A stretch of 64,000 nt of DNA from positions 1-64,000 of the forward strand of contig JAGIAT010000008.1 in assembly GCA_017744715.1 (NCBI GenBank). The letters are read 5' to 3'. Shown in pieces: positions 34,878 through 44,104 of the stretch. The DNA comes from Niabella sp. GTDB lineage: Bacteria > Bacteroidota > Bacteroidia > Chitinophagales > Chitinophagaceae. Below the pieces are notes generated by a model. It was not told the DNA's origin, made no database searches, and worked only from the letters and a program-made list of their open reading frames with translations. The translations under genes were made by a program, and so were the position numbers. How positions within the stretch are numbered: the stretch's first letter is position 1; each line of letters opens with the position of its first letter.

Positions 34878-36116
34878 TCAGGAGCGTTTGGTAAAAATAA
34901 TGGTTGTTACAAACGACAGGAAGAGGTATCCTGCTACACAAAGCCAGCCGGTGGTCATATACGTTTTAAGCATAAACCAATCCCCATAGGAATAAAGGAT
35001 GCCCAGGCCGCAGCCGCCTTTCAGGGCTTCCCAGATCCATGCTTTTGGATTTCCATCCATTAACTCTGCCAGGGCATACACAAACAGAAAGATAAAGAGG
35101 CCGTAGTAAAAGATACCGGGTGACCCGATGGCCGCAATATTGCCAAAAAGGAAGCAAATAAAAAACAACAGGGCGATGAGTTGTAGCCAAAGCCAGGCGG
35201 TTGCGCGCTTCGAGATGGCCGGATTGTATTTTTCAAAATGATAAACATCTTCTATTTTATAAACCGGATATTTTTCCTGAACATCGGCGGGCCGCCATCC
35301 GGTGGGCATGAGCCAGATGCGCAACCGGTCGCGCCAGCTATGTGTGCGCCAGGCATCCCTTAGTAAAAGTCCCAGATGCTGAAAATTTATTTTTACGGGG
35401 TTCCAGGTCCGCACGGGCCGCGTAATACCATACACGGGGGGAATATCCGGCCGCTCTTGCTGGTAGGTGCCAAATATTTTGTCCCAGAAGATAAAGATCT
35501 GCGAATAGTTTTTATCCAGGTATTCGGGGTTGATAGCATGATGTACCCGGTGCAGGGAGGGGGTTACGATCAGTTTTTCAAACAGGCCCATTTTTTTAAT
35601 AAAGCTGGTATGATACCAGAACTGTGCAAAAAGATGGAGGGGCGCTACCACGGCGATCACTTTGTCCGGAACGCCCAGCAAAGCGGCTGGTAACAGGAAA
35701 ATGACAAAAATATTTGCAAAGCCTGAAATACTTTGCCGCAACGCGCAGGCGAGGTTAAACTCTTCACTGCTGTGGTGTACCAGGTGGCCATTCCAGAAAA
35801 AATTATATTCATGCTGAATACGGTGCACGCAATAACCGGAAAAATCGAGTACGATAAATGCAATAAGGTAGGTAAGCCAGGTGGCCTCAATATGCATGAG
35901 CGCAAACTGACCAACCATCCAGGAATAAGAATAGATCACAATGCTGAGCCCCAGCACATCTTTGGTGATATTGGTAACTCCACTCAACAGGCTGCTGATG
36001 ATATCGTTGGTGCGCATGGCCCTGTGCCTGTTGCGATAGGCATAAGCCATTTCCAGCAATACCAGCAGCAGGAATACAGGAATCGCAATCAGCAATATCT
36101 TTCCGTAAGTTTCCAT
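34878..36116 (-). CDS. Sterol desaturase / fatty acid hydroxylase family protein
   Basis: A 412-residue integral membrane protein, starting at the ATG at 36116 (METYGKILL). The di-iron His cluster is complete: HRIQH (98-102), HLVHH (111-115) and HRVHH (189-193), with YHTSF between. The family adds or oxidises hydroxyl or double-bond groups on lipids. The C-terminal 130 residues add several more hydrophobic segments, an extension seen in bacterial members of unknown substrate (some act on ether lipids or carotenoids). Stands alone on the minus strand. Confidence 0.88.
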   Translation of the reverse strand: METYGKILLIAIPVFLLLVLLEMAYAYRNRHRAMRTNDIISSLLSGVTNITKDVLGLSIVIYSYSWMVGQFALMHIEATWLTYLIAFIVLDFSGYCVHRIQHEYNFFWNGHLVHHSSEEFNLACALRQSISGFANIFVIFLLPAALLGVPDKVIAVVAPLHLFAQFWYHTSFIKKMGLFEKLIVTPSLHRVHHAINPEYLDKNYSQIFIFWDKIFGTYQQERPDIPPVYGITRPVRTWNPVKINFQHLGLLLRDAWRTHSWRDRLRIWLMPTGWRPADVQEKYPVYKIEDVYHFEKYNPAISKRATAWLWLQLIALLFFICFLFGNIAAIGSPGIFYYGLFIFLFVYALAELMDGNPKAWIWEALKGGCGLGILYSYGDWFMLKTYMTTGWLCVAGYLFLSFVTTIIFTKRS

Positions 36117-36192
36117 ATACAATAAACAACGCGTAATCAAATGTAATAAAAAAGGAGCGTTGTTTTCGCTCCGCGGTATACGGCCTTGTCTG

Positions 36193-37674
36193 TTAACGGA
36201 ATTTTTCGGCCGCCCATTCCATAAAGTCGAAATAGCGCATCAGCAGCGCTTCTTCGGTAATCTTGCCGGCAGCATCCCGGAACGGCTGCAATTGCCGCCA
36301 AAGCTGTTGGTTTTTATACCGTGGATTTCTGGACGGTGACAGGGTTGCAATCTTAAAAATATATTTTTCGATCGGGTATAACGTATTTTTTCCTTTAAAG
36401 AACCGTTTGTATGACCGGATCTCGTATTCGAGGTATTCAGGATCCTTCATTTCGTAATGTAGCACGATATTAAAGAGCCGGCATACCCGGTAATGGAGCT
36501 GTGTGTAGTCCAGTGTTTTTTTTAAAAGCAATTCATTTAGGCATTTCAGGGCCTTCTTGAAGTTGCGCATATGAAACCAGGCCAGGGAGGCATAAAAGAT
36601 CAGCTCTGCCTGCTTCTTTTCATGAATCAGCGAAAAATCGCTGAAGCCGGAGGCCGGAATACGGCGGATCTGATCAATGGCTTTTTTCCATAGCCCCCGG
36701 TAGGCATAATAGCTGAGCTCGTACAGCAGCGCGGTTTTCTTTACAAGGAACCGGAAATAATCCGGGTAATGCTCCTGGTCCAGCTGGTACATCTTTTCAA
36801 TAAAATAGGGCATTTCATCATAGTGGCGGATCATTTTCAAACTGTCGAGTATACCATCCAGTGTACTGTAATAATCGATCGGCGGATTGGGTTGCAGCTG
36901 CACGTTCTTTTCAAAGAGCGTGTTCAATACATAAAAGGTCTTCAGCGCAGATTGATAATCTCCGATGCGTGTAAAATAGAACGACTGAAAAAGAAGGTGC
37001 AGTTTACGGGATTCCAGGTGGTGCCGGGTCTTATTGTTTACAATGGCCAGTTCGCTCAGCACCAGGTCGTCCAGGACCACTTTCTTCCCTGTAGTTCCTT
37101 TTTGCAGTTGGTTGCCGAGCCGGTGTTTCAGTATCTCGTAGAGGGAATGATGTTCCTGTTCATTCTTCAGGTCTTTTAGCAGGTCACGGGCCTCCTGCTG
37201 ATTGGCAATAAGTGTTTTTTCACTCATGCCCTCGAAATTGGTTTCGGAAAAATAGTTGAGCTGTGCTCTTTTTAAAAGATACCGGAGCGGAAGTTTTTGA
37301 ATCTTTTCAGCTATCGGAAGCAATGTTCTGATCTCGCTAAAAGACTGGTCCGGTAAATTCCGTTGCCGGAACAGATCTGCTTTCATGATCCCGTACATCA
37401 GTTTGAACCCGTCGTCTGTTTTTATTTTATTTTGGATGAGTACGTCTGTTACCGACTGAAAAAGATAGTGCGCGGTACTCTCCGCAGATGAAGCAGGGCA
37501 ATGTTTTTGAAACTGTTGCCGGATGTATTTCCAGTCTGTTTTATCCGACCGGTCGATCAGATCAAAAAGGATCACATAGGCTTTTTGTTGCTGTTGTTTT
37601 TTAGCACCCATTTTAAATTGCCGCTTCTCCGCGGGTGAAAGGGACCGGATCAGCCGCACCAAGGTATCTGTCAT
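36193..37674 (-). CDS. Large helical protein of unknown function (TPR-like)
   Basis: A 493-residue soluble protein with no signal peptide. It begins MTDTLVRLIRSLSPAEKRQFK and then is helical throughout, with helix pairs such as RQRNLPDQSFSEIRTLLP, YQSALKTFYVLNTLF and MRNFKKALKCLNELLLKK that look like degenerate TPR units. The LSPAEKRQFK start recurs, to my knowledge, in uncharacterised Chitinophagaceae proteins. A role in protein interaction is possible, but nothing more can be supported. AT-rich DNA (37680-37790) follows upstream of its start. Confidence 0.7.
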   Translation of the reverse strand: MTDTLVRLIRSLSPAEKRQFKMGAKKQQQQKAYVILFDLIDRSDKTDWKYIRQQFQKHCPASSAESTAHYLFQSVTDVLIQNKIKTDDGFKLMYGIMKADLFRQRNLPDQSFSEIRTLLPIAEKIQKLPLRYLLKRAQLNYFSETNFEGMSEKTLIANQQEARDLLKDLKNEQEHHSLYEILKHRLGNQLQKGTTGKKVVLDDLVLSELAIVNNKTRHHLESRKLHLLFQSFYFTRIGDYQSALKTFYVLNTLFEKNVQLQPNPPIDYYSTLDGILDSLKMIRHYDEMPYFIEKMYQLDQEHYPDYFRFLVKKTALLYELSYYAYRGLWKKAIDQIRRIPASGFSDFSLIHEKKQAELIFYASLAWFHMRNFKKALKCLNELLLKKTLDYTQLHYRVCRLFNIVLHYEMKDPEYLEYEIRSYKRFFKGKNTLYPIEKYIFKIATLSPSRNPRYKNQQLWRQLQPFRDAAGKITEEALLMRYFDFMEWAAEKFR

Positions 37675-37840
37675 AAATATATAAAATCTCCTTTTTGTGT
37701 TTTATAAATATATAACTATCAGCGTATTAAATTGAGTATTTTTCTTTTTTTAAAATTAAAAATAAATATTTTATTAAAACAAGGTTTCTAAAGTGCGGGA
37801 GTGGTGTATTATTTTCGAAACAGAAATACGATTGTATACC

Positions 37841-38788
37841 ATGCAGAAAAAACAACTTTCAAATTTTCCCAGGATCGCTGTGGTTGGTAGTACGAATATG
37901 GACATGGTGGTAAATGCAGAACGCATCCCCGTGCCGGGGGAAACGATCCTGGCCCGTAACTTTTTTATGAACCCTGGTGGTAAAGGGGCAAACCAGGCGG
38001 TAACGGTGGCCCGTTTGGGAGGAGCTACGCTGTTTATTTCCAAAGTGGGTAATGATGTTTTTGGCCGGCAATCTTCCCAGCTGTTCCATGAGGAAGGCAT
38101 TGACACGCGCTTTATGTTGTCTGACGATATTCTTCCCTCCGGTGTAGCATTGATTACGGTAGACCAAAAGGGGGAGAACAGCATTGTGGTAAGTCAGGGT
38201 GCCAATAATGCCCTGCTTCCGGAAGATTTTACCGGAGCGATTTTGAAGGAGCTGGAGCAATGTAACATGGTTTTGATGCAATTTGAAATACCCATGGAAA
38301 CGATTTTGCATGTAGCCCGGTATGCTGCATCCAAAAATATAAAAGTGGTCATCAACCCGGCTCCTGTACAAACCATTCCTCCGCAGCTACTGGAATATAC
38401 GCATATCATTACACCCAACGAAACCGAAGCGGAGTTGCTTACTGGAATAAAGGTTAAAAACCCGGACACCGCAAAAAAAGCGGCAAAGGCGATCCTGGAA
38501 ATGGGCGCTTCCATTGTTATTGTAACATTGGGCGCGCAGGGCGCCCTGGTTTGCGAACAAGGGAAAATGACCCTGGTGCCTACAGAAGCGGTTCAGGCCG
38601 TGGATACCACTGCTGCCGGCGATGTGTTTAACGGCGCATTGGTTGTGGGAATTTCCAACGGTATGAAACTGACGGAGGCTACACGGTTTGCCTGCCGGGC
38701 TGCAGCCATTTCTGTAACGCGTGAGGGCGCACAATCTTCCATTCCTTACTATAACGAGGTTATTGCGCATTTTATCGGGAACGAATAG
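37841..38788 (+). CDS. rbsK: Ribokinase
   Basis: A PfkB-family sugar kinase that phosphorylates D-ribose at O5. I start at the ATG at 37841 (MQKKQLSNFPR); the 315-residue length is normal. Motifs: VVGSTNMDMV, NPGGKGANQAV (substrate loop), VINPAP, TPNETEAELL and the catalytic DTTAAGDVFNGAL with the base Asp in A-A-G-D. It is first in a set of three same-strand genes with a GH127 enzyme (55 bp later) and a sugar transporter, so its substrate may be ribose or a related pentose. Confidence 0.92.
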   Translation: MQKKQLSNFPRIAVVGSTNMDMVVNAERIPVPGETILARNFFMNPGGKGANQAVTVARLGGATLFISKVGNDVFGRQSSQLFHEEGIDTRFMLSDDILPSGVALITVDQKGENSIVVSQGANNALLPEDFTGAILKELEQCNMVLMQFEIPMETILHVARYAASKNIKVVINPAPVQTIPPQLLEYTHIITPNETEAELLTGIKVKNPDTAKKAAKAILEMGASIVIVTLGAQGALVCEQGKMTLVPTEAVQAVDTTAAGDVFNGALVVGISNGMKLTEATRFACRAAAISVTREGAQSSIPYYNEVIAHFIGNE

Positions 38789-38843
38789 CCGTTTCCCGGG
38801 CTTATATGAATCAATTATTCAAGACTATTAAAACATAACGATC

Positions 38844-40688
38844 ATGCGGATTCAAAATTTCCTTGCTGCCTTCTTAATTACCGGGACGGTGCTTTCATCG
38901 GCCCGGGCACAGCCGGCTTCGCTGCCGGTTTTTAAAACGGACTATACCGTTCCTGCCGTCTATGCCCTGCAGCTACCTGAAAACGACCGGCTGACCGGTT
39001 ACCTGGGAATGCGTTATGATTATAACCTCAATAACCGGTTGCTGAAAATTGATGAAAAGGGCATCCTGGAAGGGTTTCAATCCCGGCCGGGGAAGCAACG
39101 CTGGATCGGCGAACATGTAGGGAAATACCTGGAAACGGCTGCCAATACCTGGATGATTACAAAGAATGCGGCACTGAAAACCCAGATGGACCGCATTTTT
39201 AATGAACTGATTAAAACCCAGCTGGCGGATGGATACCTGGGCACGTACCTGCCGGATAGCTACTGGACCTCCTGGGATGTATGGGTACACAAATATGACC
39301 TGTTTGGGCTGTTAGCCTACTACCGGGTAACGGGTGATCAGCGGGCACTGGACGCAGCCGTAAAAGTGGGCAACCTGCTGGTGAAAAACTTTGGTGATGC
39401 CACCGGTCAGAAAGACATTATTAAAGCAGGATCGCATGTGGGCATGGCGGCTACTTCGGTAATTGACCCAATGGCAGATCTGTATATGTGGACCGGTGAC
39501 CGGCGCTATCTCGATTTTTGCCGGTATATCGTAAAATCATATGATCATGCGGGCGGGCCTTCTATCATTAAAACCCTGTTGAAAGAAAAGCAGGTAGATA
39601 AGGTGGCCAATGGAAAAGCCTATGAAATGATGTCGAACCTGGTGGGTATTGTTAAATTGTACCGTCTTACCGGGGAAGACCAATACCTCAAAGCCGCTCA
39701 GTATGCAGTTGATGATATTACCGCCAAGCGATTGTTTATTACCGGAAGCACCAGCGATCATGAACACTTTAAACCGGATTATGTTTTGCAGGCAGATACT
39801 GCAGCACATATGGGCGAAGGGTGTGTAACCACCACCTGGATCCAGTTGAATATGCAATTGTTTGCCATTAGCGGCGATCTGAAATATTATAATGAAATTG
39901 AGAAGGCCGTATACAATCATCTGCTGGGTGCTGAAAATCCCGGAACGGGCTGTGTGAGTTATTATACCCCGCTGATAGGTGTAAAACCCTACCGGTGCAA
40001 TATTACCTGTTGTTTGTCCAGCGTTCCCCGTGGCATTGCGCTGATCCCGTACCTGAACTATGGAAAAGTCAATAACCGGCCAACGGTGCTGATGTATGAA
40101 GCCGCCAGCATCAAGGACCAGGTTCAAACGGCCGATGGCAAAGCGCTTCCGCTTGTACTGCAGATCCGGTCGGGCTTCCCGGCGGAAGGAAAAGCAGCCA
40201 TCGACGTAAAGCTTCCGTCTGCCGCCCGCTTTGCACTGCAGCTGCGCGTGCCGGTTTGGGCAACGAAATTTAAAGCAACTGTTGGCGGAAAAACCTATAC
40301 CGGCAATGCCAATGAGCTGATCCGGATCGACCGCAACTGGAGCCGGGAAAATGCGATTGCGGTATCCTTTGAGATACCGGTAACCGTTGTACCGGGCGGA
40401 CAGAGCTACCCCAATTTTATGGCCATTAAAAGAGGGCCGCAGGTGCTGTCTGTTGATCAGTCATTGAATCCTTCGTTTGATATTACAAAAACTACCTTCC
40501 AAACGCCTTCTGCGTTGCAGCTGGCCAATGCGGCCACAAAGCTTCCGGTGCAGTGGATCGGGAAGCAGGCGTATGTTGCCCAACTAAAGACAAGCATAAA
40601 CAAGGCGCAGCCGGTACTGCTGGTTCCCTACGCCGAGGCCAGTCAAACAGGAGGGGATGCCAGCGTATGGATCGCAGCATCAAAATAA
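38844..40688 (+). CDS. Glycoside hydrolase family 127, beta-L-arabinofuranosidase-like
   Basis: A 614-residue secreted enzyme, signal peptide cut near ARAQ. The family uses a Zn-bound Cys nucleophile. The ligands known from Bifidobacterium HypBA1 are visible: E-x-C in GEGCVTT (Glu325, Cys327) and a Cys pair in CNITCCLSS (Cys389, Cys390). The (alpha/alpha)6 barrel core and the C-terminal beta part are both present. The family cleaves beta-L-arabinofuranosides and some other pentosides. Placed between ribokinase and a GRP-type transporter, it suggests uptake and use of released pentose. Confidence 0.88.
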   Translation: MRIQNFLAAFLITGTVLSSARAQPASLPVFKTDYTVPAVYALQLPENDRLTGYLGMRYDYNLNNRLLKIDEKGILEGFQSRPGKQRWIGEHVGKYLETAANTWMITKNAALKTQMDRIFNELIKTQLADGYLGTYLPDSYWTSWDVWVHKYDLFGLLAYYRVTGDQRALDAAVKVGNLLVKNFGDATGQKDIIKAGSHVGMAATSVIDPMADLYMWTGDRRYLDFCRYIVKSYDHAGGPSIIKTLLKEKQVDKVANGKAYEMMSNLVGIVKLYRLTGEDQYLKAAQYAVDDITAKRLFITGSTSDHEHFKPDYVLQADTAAHMGEGCVTTTWIQLNMQLFAISGDLKYYNEIEKAVYNHLLGAENPGTGCVSYYTPLIGVKPYRCNITCCLSSVPRGIALIPYLNYGKVNNRPTVLMYEAASIKDQVQTADGKALPLVLQIRSGFPAEGKAAIDVKLPSAARFALQLRVPVWATKFKATVGGKTYTGNANELIRIDRNWSRENAIAVSFEIPVTVVPGGQSYPNFMAIKRGPQVLSVDQSLNPSFDITKTTFQTPSALQLANAATKLPVQWIGKQAYVAQLKTSINKAQPVLLVPYAEASQTGGDASVWIAASK

Positions 40689-40720
40689 AATGATAGTTCT
40701 AACGATCAAAAACTTGCTTT

Positions 40721-41722
40721 ATGTACATTGTAGATAATTACTCACTGGCTGTGTTCTTTTGCGTGGTCACGATGTTTTGCTGGGGCTCCTGGGCCAATAC
40801 GCAAAAACTGGCGGCCAAAACCTGGCGGTATGAATTTTTCTATTGGGATTACGTGATTGGATTGCTGCTGTTTTCATTGCTGTCTGCCTTTACACTGGGC
40901 AGTCATGGAACACAGGGGCGTGGTTTCCTGGAGGATCTGGCGCAGGCCGATACCAAAAACATGCTGAGTGCCTTCATGGGTGGTGTGGTCTTTAATGCGG
41001 CCAATATCCTCTTATCCGCAGCGATCGCTTTGTGTGGCATGTCAGTTGCTTTTCCGGTGGGCATCGGCATTGCCCTGGTACTGGGCGTAGTGGTAAACTA
41101 TGTAGGTGCTGCCAAAGGTAATCCTGCGTTTATATGGCTGGGGATCGGGCTCATTATGGTGGCCATTGTGTTAAATGCACTGGCTTACCGGAAAGCACAG
41201 GTGGGTGCCCAAAAGGCTTCGGCAAAGGGGATCGTACTGTCCATTGTTGCGGGTCTTATTATGGCGTTTTTCTATCGCTTTGTAGCCGCCTCCATGGATC
41301 TTTCCAATTTTGAAAATCCGGCTGCAGGAAAGATGACGTCTTATACAGCCGTGGTGATCTTTGCTTCAGGGATCTTTATCAGTAATTTTCTTTTTAATAC
41401 CATCGCTATGAAAAAGCCGGTACAGGGCGCACCGCTGTCTGTTTCCGGTTATTTTAAGGGGAACTTCAAAACGCACCTGGTGGGTGTGCTGGGCGGAATG
41501 ATCTGGTGTGTAGGCCAGTCCTTCAGTCTTATTGCTTCGGGTAAAGCCGGTGCTGCCATTTCTTATGGTCTTGGCCAGGGGGCTACCCTGGTATCAGCTC
41601 TTTGGGGAATCCTGATCTGGAAAGAATTTAAACAGGCTCCGCCTGCTGCAGACCGGCTCAATGTGGGTATGTTTATTTTATTTATACTGGGGCTTGCCGC
41701 ACTGATCTATGCGGGTGCTTAA
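40721..41722 (+). CDS. GRP-family (glucose/ribose-type) sugar transporter
   Basis: A 333-residue inner-membrane protein with about ten hydrophobic helices in two halves, as in the DMT superfamily. VTMFCWGSWANTQKL near the start and SLIASGKAGAAISYGLGQGATLVSALWGILIWKEF near the end match the GRP/RhaT-like group, which imports sugars by proton or sodium symport. It follows the GH127 gene by 32 bp, so it probably imports the sugar released by that enzyme. No gene follows in the 41723-42070 stretch. Confidence 0.87.
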   Translation: MYIVDNYSLAVFFCVVTMFCWGSWANTQKLAAKTWRYEFFYWDYVIGLLLFSLLSAFTLGSHGTQGRGFLEDLAQADTKNMLSAFMGGVVFNAANILLSAAIALCGMSVAFPVGIGIALVLGVVVNYVGAAKGNPAFIWLGIGLIMVAIVLNALAYRKAQVGAQKASAKGIVLSIVAGLIMAFFYRFVAASMDLSNFENPAAGKMTSYTAVVIFASGIFISNFLFNTIAMKKPVQGAPLSVSGYFKGNFKTHLVGVLGGMIWCVGQSFSLIASGKAGAAISYGLGQGATLVSALWGILIWKEFKQAPPAADRLNVGMFILFILGLAALIYAGA

Positions 41723-42070
41723 AAAGTGCCGGCCTGGTTGCCTTTATGTCCTTTTATTTTCAACGGTTTTTATTTTATTGAATGCTATTTCGTAAAAGCG
41801 GCGCTTTTGTCAGTGCGTTGCATCCATTTCGATTATTGGGTCAGCAGCATCTGAAACCGTTGCCGGGTTATAATGATAATGCCGGGGCATCGGCGATCGC
41901 AAAGAAACAACCGGCAGTATGGTTTGCACCGGAGCCGGTAAAAGAGGGAGTGTTGATCGATTGCTTGTTGTGATCCCGGCTTCTGTTGAAATTTACATGA
42001 AGACCGGTACAGCGCAGGATACCCAATTGGAAGATGTTTTATAAATTGTGGCGATAAGAGAGATGCGTAT

Positions 42071-43054
42071 ATGAAAATAATTCGGTACAAGCCACTTTTT
42101 AAGAAGCCCGTCCATAACCGGCATGACAATAACCTGAAGCGGGTACTGATCGGTGCCCTGGCATTTTTGTATTCGATAGGGCTGGGTAATGCCCAGGAAA
42201 TTCCATTGTACGAAGGTGTCATTCCCAATACAAAACATACGGGTATAAAAGAGGAGCATCGCTTTGATCCCGTAGTTGATAGCCTGGTGAGCAAGGTGTC
42301 GGTGCCTACACTTACGGTTTTCAGGCCAGCGTATTTGCCACCCCATGCACCGGTGGTGATCATTTGCCCAGGGGGCGGATACCATACGTTATTGATCGAT
42401 AGGGAGGGACGGCACGTGGCGGCGGCATTTAACCGCAAGGGTGTTGCGGCTGTTGTGCTAAAATACCGCCTGCCGGATGCGGCCTATCTGACCAACAAAT
42501 TCATTGTGCCCCTGCAAGATGCACAGCAGGCTATTTTACAGGTGAGAAAGCATGCGGCCGCCTGGGGTATTGATACCGGAGCTGTTGGGATCATGGGCTT
42601 TTCGGCGGGCGGGCATGTGGCGGCAATGGCCGGTACGCATTTCGACACGGCGTCGGTCCGGAATCCTGAAGGCATCAGCCTCCGTCCGGATTTTATGATA
42701 TTGATCAACCCTGTGATCAGTTTTTCTGATCGTACAGGACACCTGGGTTCCCGAACGAACCTGTTGGGGCCGCTGGTTTCGGTGGACCAGGTCCGTTTTT
42801 TTTCACCGGAGCGTAACGTGCGTACGAATACTCCTCCTGCTTTTCTGGCGCATGCTGCAGATGATAAAGTGGTGCCGCTTGCAAACAGTATTGATTTTTT
42901 TACCGAGTTAAAACGTAAGCAGGTTGCCGCTGAAATGCATATTTATGCGTTTGGAGATCATGGTTTTTTAAATAACCTGCCGGCCTTTGAGCAGTGGTTT
43001 GGAAGTTGTATTTACTGGATGCAAACATCCGGATGGCTGAAGACACCCCGGTGA
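42071..43054 (+). CDS. Secreted alpha/beta-hydrolase, esterase-like
   Basis: A 327-residue hydrolase with an N-terminal segment that could be a long signal peptide (LIGALAFLYSIGLGNAQ). The oxyanion motif CPGGGYH (about 99-105), the nucleophile elbow GFSAGGH (Ser178), acid Asp265 in AADDKVVP, and His297 in GDHGF complete the triad. It is like bacterial acetyl-xylan esterase or BD-FAE type enzymes that deacetylate plant polysaccharide. It lies after the pentose genes on the same strand, though separated by about 350 bp. Confidence 0.87.
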   Translation: MKIIRYKPLFKKPVHNRHDNNLKRVLIGALAFLYSIGLGNAQEIPLYEGVIPNTKHTGIKEEHRFDPVVDSLVSKVSVPTLTVFRPAYLPPHAPVVIICPGGGYHTLLIDREGRHVAAAFNRKGVAAVVLKYRLPDAAYLTNKFIVPLQDAQQAILQVRKHAAAWGIDTGAVGIMGFSAGGHVAAMAGTHFDTASVRNPEGISLRPDFMILINPVISFSDRTGHLGSRTNLLGPLVSVDQVRFFSPERNVRTNTPPAFLAHAADDKVVPLANSIDFFTELKRKQVAAEMHIYAFGDHGFLNNLPAFEQWFGSCIYWMQTSGWLKTPR

Positions 43055-43151
43055 TCCGGTGTATCCGCATCCACACAGGAAAGCACAAATGCTCATCAAC
43101 TAACCGGTAACAGTTCGTTCACTGCTGCCGTTACTGCTGAATACATTCGAA

Positions 43152-43225
43152 TAAAAAAAGAAGAAGCTGTCTCAAAAGTCTGTAATCGCCCATTTCGGGT
43201 GAAGAACTTTTGATACAGCTTCTTC
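43152..43225 (-). terminator. Long hairpin terminator after hsp20
   Basis: GAAGAAGCTGTCTCAAAAGT (43160-43179) pairs with ACTTTTGATACAGCTTCTTC (43206-43225) with one mismatch. The 26-nt loop holds an inner CGCCC/GGGTG hairpin. Read on the minus strand, the stem is followed by TTTTTTTA. The AGCTGTCTCAAAAGT arm resembles ends of insertion sequences, so it may be a reused mobile end. Confidence 0.75.
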
Positions 43226-43258
43226 CTGGAGCTTCTGCTGGTTGTTTCAGCTGCGGAA

Positions 43259-43714
43259 TTAATAAACTTCTATTTGTCTGGGTGCCTTCTTTTTGACTTC
43301 TTCTTTTTTGGGAATGGTTAAATGTAGAACCCCGTTTTCATATTTTGCCTGAATGCTTTCATCGTCTACCACATCCTTTGGTAATTGAAAACTCCGCTGA
43401 AAGGACTGATAGCTGAACTCCCTGCGGGTATAGGTTTCTTTTTTTTCTTCGTCGTCGGATCTTTTTTCCGAAGAAATCGTCAGCAGGTTGCCATCCAAGG
43501 TTACACGGAAATCATTTTTAGCCATTCCCGGCGCTGCAACCTCTACTTCAAAGTTGTCATCGGTTTCTTTTACATTTACGGATGGCAGCGTAGTTTGAGA
43601 AGAGGAGAAATTTTTATTACCCCAGTTAAAAAGATCACGGCTCCAGAAATCATCAAACCAGCCGGAGAGCCCGGGCAACACGTCTCTGTTCCCGTTCCAT
43701 TTGACAAGTGACAT
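43259..43714 (-). CDS. Small heat-shock protein, Hsp20 / alpha-crystallin
   Basis: A 151-residue chaperone that holds unfolded proteins. The alpha-crystallin domain is clear: VNVKETDDNFEVEVAAPGM, then LDGNLLTIS and the later GVLHLTIPK with the I-x-I-like tail RQIEVY. I start at the ATG at 43714, because a strong AGGAGGTGA lies at 43725-43717, ideally spaced for it, while the GTG at 43720 overlaps this site. The region upstream (43731-44104) has no gene and is AT-rich with poly-T tracts and a GGACTG/CAGTCT inverted repeat near 43756. Confidence 0.95.
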   Translation of the reverse strand: MSLVKWNGNRDVLPGLSGWFDDFWSRDLFNWGNKNFSSSQTTLPSVNVKETDDNFEVEVAAPGMAKNDFRVTLDGNLLTISSEKRSDDEEKKETYTRREFSYQSFQRSFQLPKDVVDDESIQAKYENGVLHLTIPKKEEVKKKAPRQIEVY

Positions 43715-43716
43715 AA

Positions 43717-43725
43717 TCACCTCCT
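43717..43725 (-). promoter_or_regulatory. Unusually strong ribosome binding site of hsp20
   Basis: AGGAGGTGA is complementary to nine bases of the 16S rRNA 3' end and is flanked by AAAA. It lies 2 nt before ATG counted from the last A, or 5 nt counted from AGGAGG. Such perfect sites are rare among the genes in this window and in Bacteroidota generally. Confidence 0.8.
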
Positions 43726-44104
43726 TTTTTAATGGTTAATAAAATAAATTATTTCGGACTGTTTTATCAGTCTTTATAGGATAAAAAACAAAACCTTTGC
43801 CAGTCGAAAAACGGATGATTTTTTTTCAGTCTTTCCTGAAATTTTTTCAGTTTTTATGTCAGGATTACCAACTGCGGCTGTATTTATATTGCAGAAAAAC
43901 GCCGCTTGTAAAAAGTATTTTTGTAATAAATATTAACGTGGCCTCCAATGCAATGGCTTACAACTACTTTTTCTAAAGGTAACAGCCCTGTGCCCGGATG
44001 AAATTGCTGTTTAGTTGGCCTGGGCGGTGAAACATTGAAAAATAGAAGGCAACCGTTATTGCCACATGCACTATTAAAAAAACAGGAACGCTAATTACTA
44101 TAAA

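Noticed and set aside
41782..41973. 63-residue frame after the sugar transporter
   Set aside because: No family pattern, no leader or spacing that fits its neighbours, and odd composition.
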